Shown here piece by piece: positions 12,577-26,345 of a stretch of 64,000 nt of DNA. A program made the position numbers and the translations under genes. Position 1 is the stretch's first letter, and the number at the start of each line of letters is the position of its first letter. This DNA comes from Brienomyrus brachyistius (Eukaryota; Chordata; Actinopteri; Osteoglossiformes; Mormyridae). Under the pieces are notes generated by a model. It saw only the letters and a list, made by a program, of their open reading frames with translations. It was not told where the DNA came from and did not search any database. Location: positions 3,871,200 to 3,935,199 of the forward strand of contig NC_064552.1 in the NCBI RefSeq assembly GCF_023856365.1. Reading direction: 5' to 3'.

Positions 12577-15420
12577 GTTGTTTTTTTTAAATCCACTGGA
12601 ATGGTGTTGAATAGGACAAGAGTACAAAAAACTCTCAGATATAGCTAAATATTTCCTGCCTGCAGCCACTGGAATGGGTCTTGAGGGGATCTACTCTTGT
12701 GGATGCGGGAGGCTTTGCCCTCCCTGGGGTGGGGGCTATGTGGGCTCTCCTGGAGCTCCCTGGGTGGACCAGTAAGGTTCACCTAGGGGGAGGTTTCTAA
12801 CTGTCACTCCTCCCCTAAAAAAAATAATACACCAAGAGATGCAAGAAGGGAAGGAAAATGCACTTCGTTGCCACTAGGGAAGCTCTCGACTTCTCTCAGC
12901 CCTGCTAAATAATGAATTATGTTATGCAGTCTAGCGAGCTTTATAATCTTTTTCAATGATTATTGCTTTTACACTGACGCCTCTGCTGAGTGGCCATTTT
13001 GATCACCAGTCTTGGCCTTCTGGTTAAGAAAATATGACCAAGTGCGACAGCTGTTTGACAGCAAATTCTCACCGTTTTATTATTTCCCCCAAGACTCGTA
13101 CCATAAATTTTGTTCACTCTAATGCCACAGGTGATTGTGAGGTGGGCAAATTTAAGTTCTTAACTTAATATTTCGAAACATTGTTTTAACAGCACAGAGT
13201 AACTTCAATGCTCTCAAACACACTCAAAATAATACACAGAAAGTCAAAATTATTTTTACGCTGTAATTCTGTTTCCAGCTCCGCATTTACACACACCTCC
13301 GCATAGAACTATAATAGTCATTACACCACTAAAAGTCATATCATAATATGTCTCTTCACCCTCCTGCTCAGGTCATGGTGTCGCTCGCTTCCACTGCACT
13401 TTAGCTTGTTCATGAAGCCATAAAAAAGTTGTTTTTCTGCGCATGCGTCTCAGTTCAGGACCGTGACCAGTTCACACCGGAACCTGATATTGGCCACATA
13501 TTTAAAATAATGCGAGCAGGCAAGCAAAAAAAATCTGAGCAAAAAATCCGAATTGAGTGCCTAGGCTTGGAGTGCGAACGCAGCCTTCATCGAGTAAATT
13601 TGATGAATTTTCATTTCAAGTCCTTAATACTGAAGACATCTATTTGAAACAACTCATATTTTTGAGGCAGCTAGGTAACTCGTGTTTCTAAGTTTTTTTT
13701 TACCGTGAAGCGGGAACAGTAACCAAGATAGCACGGGAATTTTACGCCATCTACCTTAATATGCGGGAATTACAAGTAAAGCTCGGCATTTAAAGTCCGT
13801 CCTGGATGCAATAAGCATGTTACCAGTAATCAACTTAATGAGGAAACAGATTGAAGATCAATTAATATAAGAGAGGGTTTCACGAAAGTAGCACGAGATT
13901 AAGTGAAAGTTATATGTATATACTAACCTATTTACTCTTCAGATAAAAGTTTCGGATATATTTGCATATCTTTCATCAGTAAAATATTCCCAGCGATGCT
14001 GTCCAGGATGTGCCCCGGCCGCGAGCCCTACGCTGCCAGGGGAAACGTCAACACCCCCTTCGACTGACCAGTAACGGGGCGGTGACCTTGGCCACACGGT
14101 GGGAATGCTGAGGTTACGGCAAACCGAACATCTATTAAAATTACAAATAATATTGCGTATTACAGCCTGTGAAGTTTGATGGCCGTAGCACTCACTGAAA
14201 AGTGGCTAAGAGTAACAAAAATGTGTATAATACCAGAGGAGCTCATAACAGCCCATAATCGACTTTCACCTCTATTCTCAGCTTGTAAAACTGCATTTTA
14301 AACTTCAAACCTGTTAAACGGCCTTAAACGCATTTTCAAAATGATTCTCACAAATTTACAGAATATTTACAGTATTATTTTGTGTTTATAAAAGGTGTTT
14401 ATCGTACATTTTTCTTATAGCTCTATTTATAATTTCACAACCCAAATTTGCCCTTTAGCCGACCTCTAAAGCAAAGTGTAGCTATTTTCAAACATTTAGA
14501 TATATCGTGTTTGTCACAAAAAAAAAGTTACCATAATGGACCAGTAACACCTGGTTACATTCTGGGGTCAACAGCTGGGACGGCAGCAGCTGTTCCGAAA
14601 ATAAACATCGTTATTTTTTCCATATAAACCAGGACTGTGCAGAGAGACAATATGTTGCCATTACAGATTGTAAACCACTGAAATTCACAGGTCATTGTTA
14701 ATTTCGTCCAGCAATTTCAATGTTTTTTTTGTGCAGGTTTATTTCGGCCTAGTTTCATAAATAAACTAGAACAGACTGTGATTTAATTGTCCTGGCACTT
14801 TCCTTATATAGCTTATTTATAATTATGCATTTTAAATTATCGTTCAGCTATTAGAGAAGAGGACACGTAATAAAGTAAACATCCCATGCGTGTTTAATGA
14901 TTCATGGCCAGGAAGGTATACTGATGATTTTCTGTAGTCTTTTATTGCCATTGCACAGCCGCAGTGCAGGAGCGTGGTCATAGTGCTTGCTCTGAGAGGC
15001 ATTTTTATACACTTTGACGCGGCGCGCAACGGGATGCGCTTCCTGCTTGTTGTAATGCTCTGGCGTAAAAACATAGATACGTTATCGTTGTGAGAAGGAA
15101 AGTTCGATAAGTACCTTTGAATTATGAATACGGACGATCCTTTTCATGCTAATTTATCTTAAAACCAAATTAAGGTTCTTTCATGGTGTGTCGTACCTGA
15201 CCGCCTGTATGTGCCGGTCTTTTTTCATTAATCCCACTAGGCTAACCCAGGGTGGACACTGTGTAATTACGCTATTTAGTCTAGAAATGCCTAGCCCTAT
15301 TAGCAAGTAAATTTCAAGTCATGTGAAGTAAAATATATTTCAATTCATGCCAGAAAATCAAATAGCCGCTTAGTGAAATAAGTGAATCGACCTTCACTAA
15401 AAGAGGATGTGGGCGGTCAC
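12577..15420. other. Gene-free stretch
   Basis: No frame resembles a known protein. The sequence is mostly AT-rich with a short GC-rich patch at about 13995-14100. No tandem arrays are seen. Confidence 0.5.
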
Positions 15421-15424
15421 TGGG

Positions 15425-15490
15425 CACATCCATCCATCTATTCATCCATCCATACATTTTATATACCCGCTTATTCTAATTCAATAAGTG
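15425..15490 (+). repeat. Fragment of the CCATCC/GCTTATCC dispersed repeat
   Basis: CATCCATCCATCTATTCATCCATCC followed by a diverged CCGCTTATTC matches the 5' edge of the repeats at 60685 and 63675. Only the edge remains. Confidence 0.55.
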
Positions 15491-16862
15491 CAAATTCCCC
15501 GTTAACGCGAATGAAGATTAAGGAATCTGATATCTAAGGGAAAGGTTGAATTCAGACGTTTTGAAAACAATTTCAAACAACGACAACAACAAAATAATAA
15601 TTATAACAACAATAATGCGTCTCAGGTTGAATCGATTTTTTGAAAACTTGTAAGTTGAAAAAATACCCCCGATCAAAACTGACTCGGCACAGTTATTCAC
15701 TCTATCGTTAGTGTAGCACTTCGAACGCGGTAAACTGAAGAGCCATCCCATCTATATGCATGTCATAAGGGATGGGGGGTGACATTCCTGCGGAGAGGTG
15801 CAGGTGAAGTGCACTGTACTGGTCGGGGAATCGCCAGAATTACGTCGGACAGCGCGAGGGCTGTCAGCGCCAGGGGACAGGAATCTGCCGGGCCGGAACT
15901 GCGAAATGTGGAATACGAGTGGGAATTTCGATTTCAAGGTAGCAATTATGTTTGCCAACCAGAGAATGATGGTGTAGGTGTTTAAAATACAGCTAGAGCC
16001 TGTGTTTCCATATATATTCCATATATATGCCATGACACAGTCGGACGGGCGTCGGTGTAGATTCTATCTGTTTCTTTTTTTAAAGTTTGTATATTTTTAA
16101 AATCAAAATTATATATTCGATCTGCAATGAAAATATCGGAACGAGTATATAGCGTATATATCGTAAATGAGTCGCTTCATTTTTAGAATAACTTCACAGA
16201 GGACAAACAACTAGTGGAAATTTTGCAGTTAAGACAGTTCTTACCAGAAATCATGCAGCTTAAATTGGAGCGTCTTTCAGAGCCCCCCCCCCCCTTTTCA
16301 CGGGCTGGACTTTAAATCGGAGAGGAACGCCGTTTCCGAGTGCACTCCATTATACTGTCCGAAATGAGAGATCAGATACCGAATCTTTCTGCTAACAGCA
16401 CACCTACACACTAAGGGCAGAGTCGGCTGAGGAATAGCGCAGAGTGTCTCTGCGGTGAATTAACGCTGCTGTGACAATTACCTTCCAAATAAACCAATAT
16501 CACCAAAACCATATGCAGGCAACATGTATTTTTGTATTATTTCACAATGTTGCTGGGTTAGGCTGAAGAATATACTCCGCTATAACTAATCACGTCACCT
16601 GGATATTAGGGATAACTTACGCGGCCAAATTGTATTTCTTGAAATAAGCGAAGCCGTGCGTTTGATTTAATTCATTAAAGGCATTACGGGATATATATGC
16701 GACCAAAGCAAACTGAGGGTGTTTAGTGGAATATGCATAGCATTATGTAGGGGTTCTTGTGTATCTGTGTATACAGGCCTATGTATGCGTTTAATACACG
16801 GTATTGTAAAATAATTCATACCAAAATTAGGATAAGGCTAATGCTGTTGCGCGCCAAACCGT
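15491..16862. other. Gene-free stretch with a poly-C run
   Basis: No coding exon is recognised. A run of 12 C occupies 16283-16294. Confidence 0.5.
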
Positions 16863-16938
16863 ATATAATATAATATAATATAATATAATATAATATAATA
16901 TAATATAATATAATATAATATAATATAATATAATATAT
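16863..16938. repeat. (TATAA)n pentanucleotide microsatellite
   Basis: About 15 near-perfect copies of a 5-bp TATAA unit. Confidence 0.95.
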
Positions 16939-19900
16939 ACATACATTCGTCTGTTTTCGTCTTTTGATATACGTGTTCTGTAAAATCGCAAAAATGATAT
17001 TGTCATTGTCTTATGTGCTAGTGATTGTTGTAAATGTTATGCTTCTGTTCTCACTGTTTAATTTATTTTCGATTTCATTATTGCTATTTTTAAAATAAAA
17101 AAAAATAGCATCTAAGCTTACGCTCACCATTATATACGACTGGTAATCCTCCATTTTATACAAAAAAAAGTAAATTATACATTTTAATTTCTGAGAAGCT
17201 GGGTCGCTTATGTCCCTTACTGAATTACAGCGGTTACAATTCTATGTTAATGATTAGGTCAGAAATATAAAGTACATTTATATAATTCATTGAAGTATTT
17301 TTATTAAATATTTGAACACATACATTCGAACAAATGTATGTGTTAAGTGATTTTAATTTGAAAGTGATATATTTCCGGTATCTTCGTATTTGTACATTTT
17401 GTATTTGGAACTAGCGAACAGAACCGCACGGATCATATACGATTAAAATACCGCGACAGTGAAAATTAATCAAATTGGCGTGCAAAACCAGTAAGGAGTA
17501 CTAAGAACATTACCGCGGTTTGTAAAACCGCACACTGAAGATCGTAAAATCATTGATGTTAACTGGCACAGTCGGGAACATGCATGTCATTTATTACTAT
17601 TCCAAACAAAACGGCAAGAGCATCACGTGCAAAGCTGATGTCAATTTGTAAGCAGTTTATACTGATTATTTATATATTATTTATTTATACAGTTTATACT
17701 GTCAAAATTATATAGTCTATGTTTGATAAAAACTTAGCGACGAAAAAAGCATGGAGGAATAAAGGATTTTATGGGACAATCAAATGGAGCACCAATTATC
17801 TCCGGAATTGTTTTCCGTGCACTGCACGGCTACATTAAGCGATTCGCATTAAAAGGTTTAGTTATTGCTGTACCCTGTTGCAAACAATTAAATATCCATA
17901 TATACGTAGTTTTCAGACAAATAAAAAAAAATATTTGCACATCATAACTCTAAAACATGTAGCCTATTTATGAAATTTGGTCCCGTTGCCTTTTTAGTGG
18001 TTTTCATCGTGGGGAAACAGCGTTTGTGGATTTACAGTCAACTTCAGTATTTTAAGAACATGATTAACTGCATGTCGACTAAACCCTATACTTGCTATTA
18101 ATTGCTACAAAATTCTGAAAAAAACGCCGAGAACCAGTGCCAGACCAATTCATTGTAGAGAGATCATTTCAAAGGAAAATACAACAGTTTGATCATATTA
18201 CAGAGTGCAGTAATTCTAGATTTAGTAACTTGCTCAAAGATATACCGTAAATGCGGAATCGCCGCTACTTTTCAAGCAACAATAGGCTGCCGTATCATAT
18301 ATCACCCTACAAAGTCATGCTACTCGCTAAAGGCAATCATAAACACACATATACACAGTACGAGTACAAACTGCTTTAAAACGAAATCAAATCGCTGTTT
18401 TACGGTATTTTATTTTATCATCGAAGATCACGCGCATTTACATCTTTATCTGCTAACAGCCCCGATTTCTCTTCACTTTCCCCGGATCGGGAGAGGCTGT
18501 CAGCCACACAAGCCGGCAGTTATCTTAGGATCGCTGTCATGCTGCTATAAGCGGCTCCTGTGCCGCTGCTGGCGTATAACGTACTTCAGACATGGTAAAT
18601 TCCTTTCCGAATCCATTTGAATGCAAACCCGTGTTATGGGTGTTTTAATGACTCGGACTGACTCCTAAAAGCACAAGAATTGGCTCCTATGTAGATATAA
18701 GTAAACAAATAAAGGTACTATGTAAACGAACTTTTTGGCAAATTGGGTAAAAATACAAAAAAAAGTAAAAAAAAACTTAGTTCACAGACTATGGTAACAA
18801 ACATGAAAAATTGGCACTGGCCACATCGTTAAAAGTTACATGTCACATGACGTTAGGTAGGTAGATGCGGTGCTATTACTGAATTTAACAAGGACTCCCC
18901 AGATTCACAGCGTTTACAAACCAGTCACATTTTCATTAAACGCGGAGAGTCGGAGTGCTTTGCATTGACCAATAAATCGTACACGTAGCCGCAAGCAGCA
19001 ATGCAGACGTTTACAATATAAATAAAACGTAGTATTTATAACGGGCAACGGCGGCAAATCGCGCCGTATCGCCCCCTAAATGTTGCCGTCAGCTGATCAC
19101 TTCATCGCACCAAGTTGAAGACGGCCCGTCGTCCTGGGACTGACGTGTCTGCAGTTCCAGAGGTGAGGGTCCATGTAAGAGTTTTGGCGGGGCCAGTTGC
19201 TGATGCATATGACTGCAAGGTCCCAGAGAAAAAAATCCGGAAAGGAGGCGAGTGACCGTTAATCCCTTTGTTTGGAAACAGCGGAAGTTTCCTCTGACCC
19301 ACAGCTTCTCCTGCAACATCTGAGCTTCAGGGCTACCATGGCCAACTCGGCTCATGGGAGCGCTGGTCCGACACGCAAGCCATTATGAGAGGAGCCCCCA
19401 GCCAGCATGCCCTTATGCTGGCTGGTATTTAGTAGAATATTGCTGTGCATTGTGCTAATGTTAAAATAGCATATTAATCACATTACCTTTCTACTGGACC
19501 CAGTTAAACCACAGGATGCAGTCTAGGTATTTAGTGATTAAATAAATTAATGTTATTAGTTTCAGCTCCAGGAAAGAATAACCATTGCAGGTGTGAGCAA
19601 ACCCCTTAACCGACGTTGTCCCATGCAATGTCCAGCTGAATGGACAAGAAACATTGTGACTAATCGATAACCGTAATGAAAACAGAGATCCTCCTTTCAC
19701 CGATTAACGCATTTTTTTTTTCCCTCACGCACCGAGGTGCTGAAGGAAACGCTGACAGAATGACAGAACCTTTGACCCGCGCTTCCCAAAGCAAGATTAG
19801 GAAGGATGACCTCAGCAAACAGGGCCCACCCAGGCCGTGCAGAGACCAGTGTTACGTAAGAAGGTGGAGGCAAAGAAAGCCAGGTACATAGGGTGGCCTA

Positions 19901-20124
19901 TTCTAGGCAGCACAAGGCTAGGGTCCACCCTGGATGAGATGCCAAAGTTAAAGATGCAAGGTCTTTATTGACCACGTGGAACAAACGCATTGCAATCCTT
20001 GTATGTCCAGCCACACTTGGTTAGAAAGAGACTAAACACAGTGTCAAACACTACAGGCAGTGTAAAAGAATACAAGACTAAAACTAGACAATGAGGTAAT
20101 GAAGTGCAGGTGCCATGAATGCAG
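16939..20124. other. Gene-free stretch
   Basis: The longest frame is a 143-codon plus-strand frame at 18189-18620. It has no recognisable domain, no splice context and biased composition, and is judged chance. The segment at 19885-19945 may be another scrap of the CCATCC family (CACAAGGCTAGGGTCCACCC, TGGATGAGATGCC). Confidence 0.45.
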
Positions 20125-20183
20125 GCACTGCCTCGTGTTTGCTGGTAGAGGCACTGCCTCGTGTTTGCTGGTAGAGGCACTGC
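20125..20183. repeat. 26-bp tandem duplication
   Basis: A unit beginning GCACTGCCTCGTGTTTGCTG is present twice without change (20125-20150 and 20151-20176), followed by a 7-bp partial third copy. Confidence 0.9.
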
Positions 20184-22935
20184 AGAGAGACATCCAGTAG
20201 GTCCGAAGCTGGAACCAGTGGAGGCATCTTGTGGCACAGATGTTCTCAGGCTGGCTAGGCCTGAAAGCCTGAGGCTGCTGTCGCTGTGCAGCTTCAACTG
20301 ACGTGTTTACAGAAGCGCTGTTACTTTAAAGGAAAGCAGGGAGGGCAGAGGGGGCAGTCGGCATGGGCGTGTGGAGTGTGGGAAGAGTTTGCCTTTTGGC
20401 AGACCTTGGTGGATTTCCCCACATGCTGCCAGCCTTCGACGGCCCAGTAGCCAGTCTCATACCAGCTACACTGGCACATTCCTCTTTGCGGCATGGTAAG
20501 ATGTCCCCCGTCTGCCGACAGGGCGTCTGCCACTCAAGATCTGACCTGTTTCGATGGCTGGAGGCAGGAGGGGATGGACTGTCCAAAAGCGGAATCCTGT
20601 GTCGGTGCAGTTACTGCGCCTGATGTTGTTATTCTCTTACCCATGGCCACTTTTCCAGGGCTCTTTCAGGGTTTCCCACGAACATCTTTTCAGTTTTTTT
20701 TTTTACTTCATCTTAGAGAATGGATTTTAAGAAGCAAGGAGCAGCTCGTTGGATCCCATCATTGCTGAGACTACATCTATACTTAGACTCTTTTTGTTCA
20801 TGAAAAGGGTCAACTTGGCACCCATCCTCCAGGTGGGAAATGTGTCCATCTCTCATTTTTGGGTGCAGGTGGGAGCGCGACTGAGTCCCCAGGAGGACAT
20901 GTTATGGTAAGCACCTTTCCGCACTGATTTCCAGCTGTATGCAGGTCTCATCCAACATCTTGCTCGCAGACCTGGTTGCTGATTGGCTGGCTCTCCTGAT
21001 GCCCCCTTTATTGATCAGATTGTTTCCCAAACCGGTCCTCGGCGAGCCACAGACGGTCCTCGTTTTTGGTCCCTGGTCCCTCCTAGTTCCCTTCCAGACG
21101 ATCCCTAGGAGCTGGGAGGGAGCAGAAACATGGACCCCCCCCCCCCCCCCTCCAAGGACCGGGATGGGAAACACTGAGATAAAGGTTCCATTCTTCACTT
21201 CACAAATGCCTTCGGAGAAAAAAAGAATGGTTGTGGAGATAAGAGCGTAGCGAGGGGCTGAAAGGCGAAGACTGAAGGAAGCCCAACAGTGTCTCCAGGA
21301 CGGCTCTGTCTGCAACAGCGAATCACTCTAAGAGAACACAGACCCAAAATGTAACTGTGAAGCGTTGGATCCAGCACTGACAGAATCACAATGCACAACT
21401 GGCAAGTACGAAACAGGCAGGGAATTTGTTTTGCTGTGGGTGGTGGAATGACATGTACAATTTAAACAGTGTCAAGGCAAGAATACACAAAACAATCAAC
21501 AGAACAAAAATAAACAGAAAAGCAATAAAGATCTTAATAAATAAACCCGTAGAGGTATAAATAAAGGTAAGACATCCAGATGTAGGGAACAAACTTTTTA
21601 AAGTTAATAACTGTGTAAAATACAGGGGCTGATTGGCCTGTAGGTCTGTTTTTCTTTAGATATTCTGTCCTGTGAGCACCTGGGGAAGACTGAAGATGAA
21701 TGTGCTTTTGTTACGTTACCTAATAAAATACCCACCCACCCATTTTCCATACCATTTATACACCAATAAAATGCTGTATTAATTTTGCACATCTGACATT
21801 TACTGTCCACCCCCCTCCACACGTCCACTGTGTTTATACATATTCACACACAGAGTTGGTGAAGTCGATCAAAACGTCTCGCCTTCAAATTCCACTTACA
21901 TTACAATACAGACGCTGCAGCCGGGTATCATCGCTGGGCTGATTTTAAGTTACCATTTATACCATGGAAACTAAAATGTCAATGTATCCGAGATTTGTGG
22001 CAGTGGCAGTTAGCGAACAAGCTATTTCCTATTATTCGTGAGTAATCCTCAAGTGCATGAAATTTCTGCACAAGATTTGCCTGTCCATGGCCATCGAAAA
22101 CTTTGGAAACCCTTAATTTACACAACAGTCGGTATTTCATCTTCATGTTCCAAGTAAAGCAGCACAAAGATCAGCTCCCCCCAGCTTCAGTGCCTTTTTG
22201 TGCTGGGGGGCTTGTCCCATCTTTGACTGACACCCCGGCCATGAGTCCTTTGAGGTTCCAGTTCAAAGAGCAGAAAGACTAAGCGATTTGCCAGCCCAAA
22301 TAGCACCTGCGTTGCACAGCCAGACCTGTTGAGCCATGCCCCCCCCCCCCCCCCAAAAAAAAAAGAAACATCATACCTGAGGGTGAGTGACTTTGAGTGA
22401 CTTTTCAAGAGTGTGGCTGCATCTGTGTATGACTTCACACATAGATGTGAGGGGGGGGTAAGTATGTTGTTTTTCCAAAAGCCTTTAGTGGGGGCTATTC
22501 TATGACACCCAGAACATTTTGGAAATTCACCTTGTGAAGAAGGGGGGTGTAGGTGCTTGGCTACAGCACACCTGTGCCCCCTACCCCAAATCCCACCTAA
22601 GGGCCCTAACCTTTTCCAGGAGGGGGTACCGTTGGTACTGATTCTGTGGCATGGACTGATCACAAATTGACTGAAAACACAACATTTTATAACAGACCTT
22701 CCTAATACCAAGTTGTAGTCCGAAACACACACACACAAACACACAGAGTTCGGAAAATTGGTAGGTACACAAAATGACAGCCAGGCTCACACTTTAAAAT
22801 GAGACACACACATTTCCTTAATGCACTTTCAGCATGCCTGCCATTAAAGCATAAAATTAAAAATACACGATACGCATGCAAATATTCATTCTCAAGCCAT
22901 GCAATAAAATTGGCTTTTGATTATACAATTTTACA
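20184..22935. other. Gene-free stretch with poly-C runs
   Basis: No known protein is recognised on either strand. C runs lie at 21135-21150 and 22339-22354. Confidence 0.45.
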
Positions 22936-22939
22936 GTCT

Positions 22940-23015
22940 GCCTTGTGCCCGTAGCCTCTGGGATGGGCTCCGGTCCCCTGTGACTCTGAACAGGATAAGT
23001 TCAGCTATAGACTGC
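22940..23015 (-). repeat. Fragment of the CCATCC/GCTTATCC dispersed repeat, minus orientation
   Basis: CTGGGATGGGCTCCGGTCCC followed by GTGACTCTGAACAGGATAAG is the reverse of the GCTTATCC...GGAGCCTATCCC landmarks seen at 63700-63740. Confidence 0.65.
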
Positions 23016-23179
23016 TGAACGCACCCAGTCCGTAAGTGATGTGTTATATGAATGTACCTGTTGTCCTTTTCTTTGTATTTTGGTGATTTTTGGGTGTTAG
23101 ATGGCAGCCAGCATTTTATTTAGGTTCGATCTGTACGTCTTACGTGGGTTTTTTTCCCTGCAGCCCAAAGACACAAGCT

Positions 23180-23338
23180 GCACTCCGCCTGAACTCGGAA
23201 GTCAGAGGAACTTCTGTAACCTGACCTAAGCATTCAACATGGCTGCATTATCTATCAACAGAAGTTCAAACTGTAGTTTCATGCTGTTTATTACCACTTA
23301 TGCCTTATTTGTGTTTCATTAAATCGGCCGCGCACACT
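23180..23338 (+). repeat. Dispersed repeat, copy A (copy B at 38330-38520)
   Basis: AGAAGTTCAAACTGTAGTTT and TGTTTATTACCACTTATGCC, then GTGTTTCATTAAATCGG, line up with AGAAGTTTCAGCTGTAGTT, TGTTTATTAGCGCTTACATC and GTGGCTCATTAAATGGG in copy B. Order and spacing match and both are in plus orientation. No coding potential is seen. Confidence 0.65.
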
Positions 23339-25020
23339 GCAGGATTCGTTGCTTAGCCGGATAACGACTGAGACTTTTTTTTTTTTTAAATCCTTTGGAT
23401 GTGTGAAATTTGACAGCAGGCAGGGACACCATTTCGATTCTTTCTGCCACGTGGATGAAGGACATTAACAGGGCTGGCGACATAAACGCTCCAGACTTCT
23501 ACGCAGAGCGGCATTCGAGTTTGTTTTTCCATTTAACCAACAGGAACATTTCGCGGAACATTTCATGTACGATCAGTTCCTCAAAAGATCTCCAGGGCTG
23601 AGGACCATCAAGCTTCAGTTGATGTCTGTGACTTTAACGGTGACACTACAGCCTGAAGTCAAAACAAAACGGAAACGCAGCCCCCCCCCCCCCCCCCAAT
23701 ATTGCTCTGAGGCTTTATGTGGCAAAGCCGGCTGTCTGGGAGGTCTTTACGGGTCACCTTTTGGCAGTACGCACTCGTCACCCTACCCTCAGCGGCGGAG
23801 GCCATTAGCAATGTCAGGGTACTATAAACAGCGCGATTTATGCACGGCCGGGTACATCTTTTTGTGGTGATTCAGCTCGATTTTCCAGTTTCAGATAAAC
23901 AGTGTGCGGTGGGACAGATTCACAGGGAACTTTCCAGAAGCTTTCTTATGACAAATGATGCTGTCCCGCAGTGGATTTTGGCGTCACTAATGCGCTGCGG
24001 CCTGCGGAGGTTCACACACTCGCATGCCTGGGCGGGAGCATATGAACGAGTGTCAGACTAACGTTAAAAGATTCTTTTTGTAGCTAGACAAGTATCCCAG
24101 TCCCCATAATATCAGAGGTTTCCAGCATCCTCCCATGTGGGGGGATAATAGCACCTGAGAACAGATACCCCCTCCCCTCAGAAGATCACCTGTCACATCC
24201 ATAGTGTATTTAAATACATTTCTGTAGCTGAAGAGCAGGCGTGGTTTCCATGGCAATGTTCCATGCACCTCAGCCAATCAGCTGCTCTGAGGCGCTGGTT
24301 GTTCCAGTCTCCTTTCCTCAGTATTTACCAGAAACCACCAATCAGCAGTGGCGTCTAAGTCCTGGCCAGCGGTCAAGTTTTTTTTTTTTCTGTGTGGGAC
24401 CTCTAAACATTCTGAACATCTGCAGCATTACAAAAGCTCACAGCAGCCATTTGTGTCGTCCCTCCACATTGTCCTCCCACAGGGACCAGCTACTCATTCT
24501 GGTTTAGTTCAGACGAGAGCCGAGGATCCGGTCTCAGAGGGTACCTTTCGGGATGGATCAGGGACGGGTCAAGAGTGGGTCAGGGAGAGGTGAGCTTGGG
24601 GTCTACAGAAGTTCAGGAGAAGGTCAAGCTGGGAATCTCCCACCAAGCGTCAACCAACAAGGGTGGAGCTGGCAGCAACCACTGGCCGTCCTTTTTACAC
24701 AGCTGTAACCCCCCCCCCCCCCCCCAGGATGATACTAAGCAGATGCAGTGAAGTGGAAATGCTGCCAAGGAAGTTCAGGATTTGTGTCATCTCAGGATGA
24801 AGGAGGAGCCCCAGATAATCTCCTGTAAGCTGAATCCCACCTGATGCCTTCATGTCACTGAGGTTCAGGAACTCGGATGAAAAGCTCCAGTTTCTAATGG
24901 CAAGAGGGAAGCCTGTCATTTCTTCAGGAAAGCGGCAATATACATAAGTGTAAGGACATTAAAATAACAAGTAAATTAAAACTAAAGTGTTTCACTTTGA
25001 AAGCCTCCTAGACACACCCA
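23339..25020. other. Gene-free stretch
   Basis: No known protein. Two long C runs (23681-23697 and 24709-24725) lie here. Confidence 0.45.
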
Positions 25021-25143
25021 CATCACTGTGAAGGCCTTCTCAATACCCTCTCACATCACTGTGAAGGCCTTCTCAATACCCTCTCACATCACTGTGAAGG
25101 CCTTCTCAATACCCTCTCACATCACTGTGAAGGCCTTCTCAAT
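25021..25143. repeat. 33-bp minisatellite, about 3.7 perfect copies with decayed flanks
   Basis: A unit beginning CATCACTGTGAAGGCCTTCT starts at 25021, 25054, 25087 and 25120. After 25143 the same theme (CAT...CACTGTGA...) continues in diverged form to about 25265. That suggests an older array of which the left part was recently homogenised. Confidence 0.92.
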
Positions 25144-25265
25144 TTCCACCATACCATTGTGAAAGTGTTATTAATACCCTCCCATATCACTGTCATGGTC
25201 TTGTAGACATTCTGCAGGTCACTGTCAGAATGATCTAGGCACATGCCATGTCACTGTGAATGTGA

Positions 25266-26032
25266 TCCTGTGAAGGCCTCCCACCTGTGGCCTTCAGGGT
25301 ACACGGGCTGACACTGTGCTCCTGATGTGCACCACGGACCCATCAAGGCGGGAATCCGGGGCACTTCTGGCAGCCAGTGCACACAAAAGGGTAAGAAGAG
25401 GCGATTCGACCAAAACTGGGATCATCTATCTGCCAAGTTCACTGCGTTATTGTTTAAGGGACATTCCTTAGAGTCCAGTGTGCCCTGCCAGAAAGGCCAG
25501 CCTGCAATAAATGAAGCTGGAAAATGATCCAGTAAAATCCAGCTGTTTGCTGATGGAACCTGAGCAAACAGCACATCAACGGTGTCTGTCCGACCGGGAT
25601 GGAGGAGTGTCACATGCCGTGGACTGCAACTGCTTTCACGGCTACTGATTTAGCCCCTCTGCCTGAAAGGTTGCTCGTCCAAGTGCCAGGAAGCTCTCAT
25701 TTTAACATTACCTTATACTGTTTAGTTTTAAAAAGCTCTTATAAACATGTAAACCGTTCAGTAGCTTATTTAAGCCTCTTTTGCTAATCTGCTAATCGGC
25801 TGCATTGAGCCAAACAGGAGAAGATCTGGCTGTATTGTCAGAGCAGGATTCCAGCTGGCTGCAGTGTCTGGGATTAACCCCTAGAAGGCTTCCGCCCCCC
25901 CCCACCCCCACCCCCACCCCCACAGAGATAAGCGTGACCGGACGGCGGAGTGGCACGGAGCCTGCTCTCTCACTGGCTATTTATACAAGGATGGTTCTGG
26001 AAGACTCCAAGCCCAGGGCACACAAACGCGTG
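25266..26032. other. Gene-free stretch
   Basis: No recognisable exon. A C-rich segment with CCACCCCCAC-type repeats lies at 25887-25921. Confidence 0.45.
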
Positions 26033-26052
26033 CACACACACACAGACATGCA

Positions 26053-26086
<34 letters not shown>

Positions 26087-26105
26087 TACAGACAGACATA
26101 CATAG

Positions 26106-26157
<52 letters not shown>
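26033..26157. repeat. Compound (CA)n microsatellite
   Basis: Two long CA tracts are separated by a short CAGATACAGACAGACATACATAGG interruption. Open frames crossing it on both strands are repeat artefacts. Confidence 0.97.
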
Positions 26158-26160
<3 letters not shown>

Positions 26161-26345
26161 GTAATCCCAACATGACAACTGTAACCCCCACCCAGCCCTA
26201 AGCTTAACCATAAGTAACCAAACAAAAATACAAGACTTTTGGCATTTTTCATTTCTTAAATCACAGACCTTTGTGGGGACCTGAGAAATGGACATTTGTA
26301 AAATGTAATGTAAATCTAATCCACCCACACACACCCACACACACG
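26158..26345 (+). repeat. Dispersed repeat abutting a CA microsatellite, copy 1
   Basis: The order is AATCCCAACATGACAACTGT, CCACCCAGCCCTAA, CATAAGTAACCAAAC, CAGACCTTTGTGGGGACCTG, AATGTAATGTAAATCTAAT, then CACACA. The same order appears at 31627-31870. It is a recognisable fish repeat family seeded next to CA tracts at both ends. No coding frame. Confidence 0.75.

Noticed and set aside
18189..18620. A 143-codon frame in the gene-free region.
   Set aside because: No recognisable domain, no splice context, composition unlike the real exons here; judged chance.
25021..25143. Regular 33-bp repeats considered as a CRISPR-like array.
   Set aside because: The units are directly adjacent with no unique spacers and the DNA is vertebrate; it is a minisatellite.
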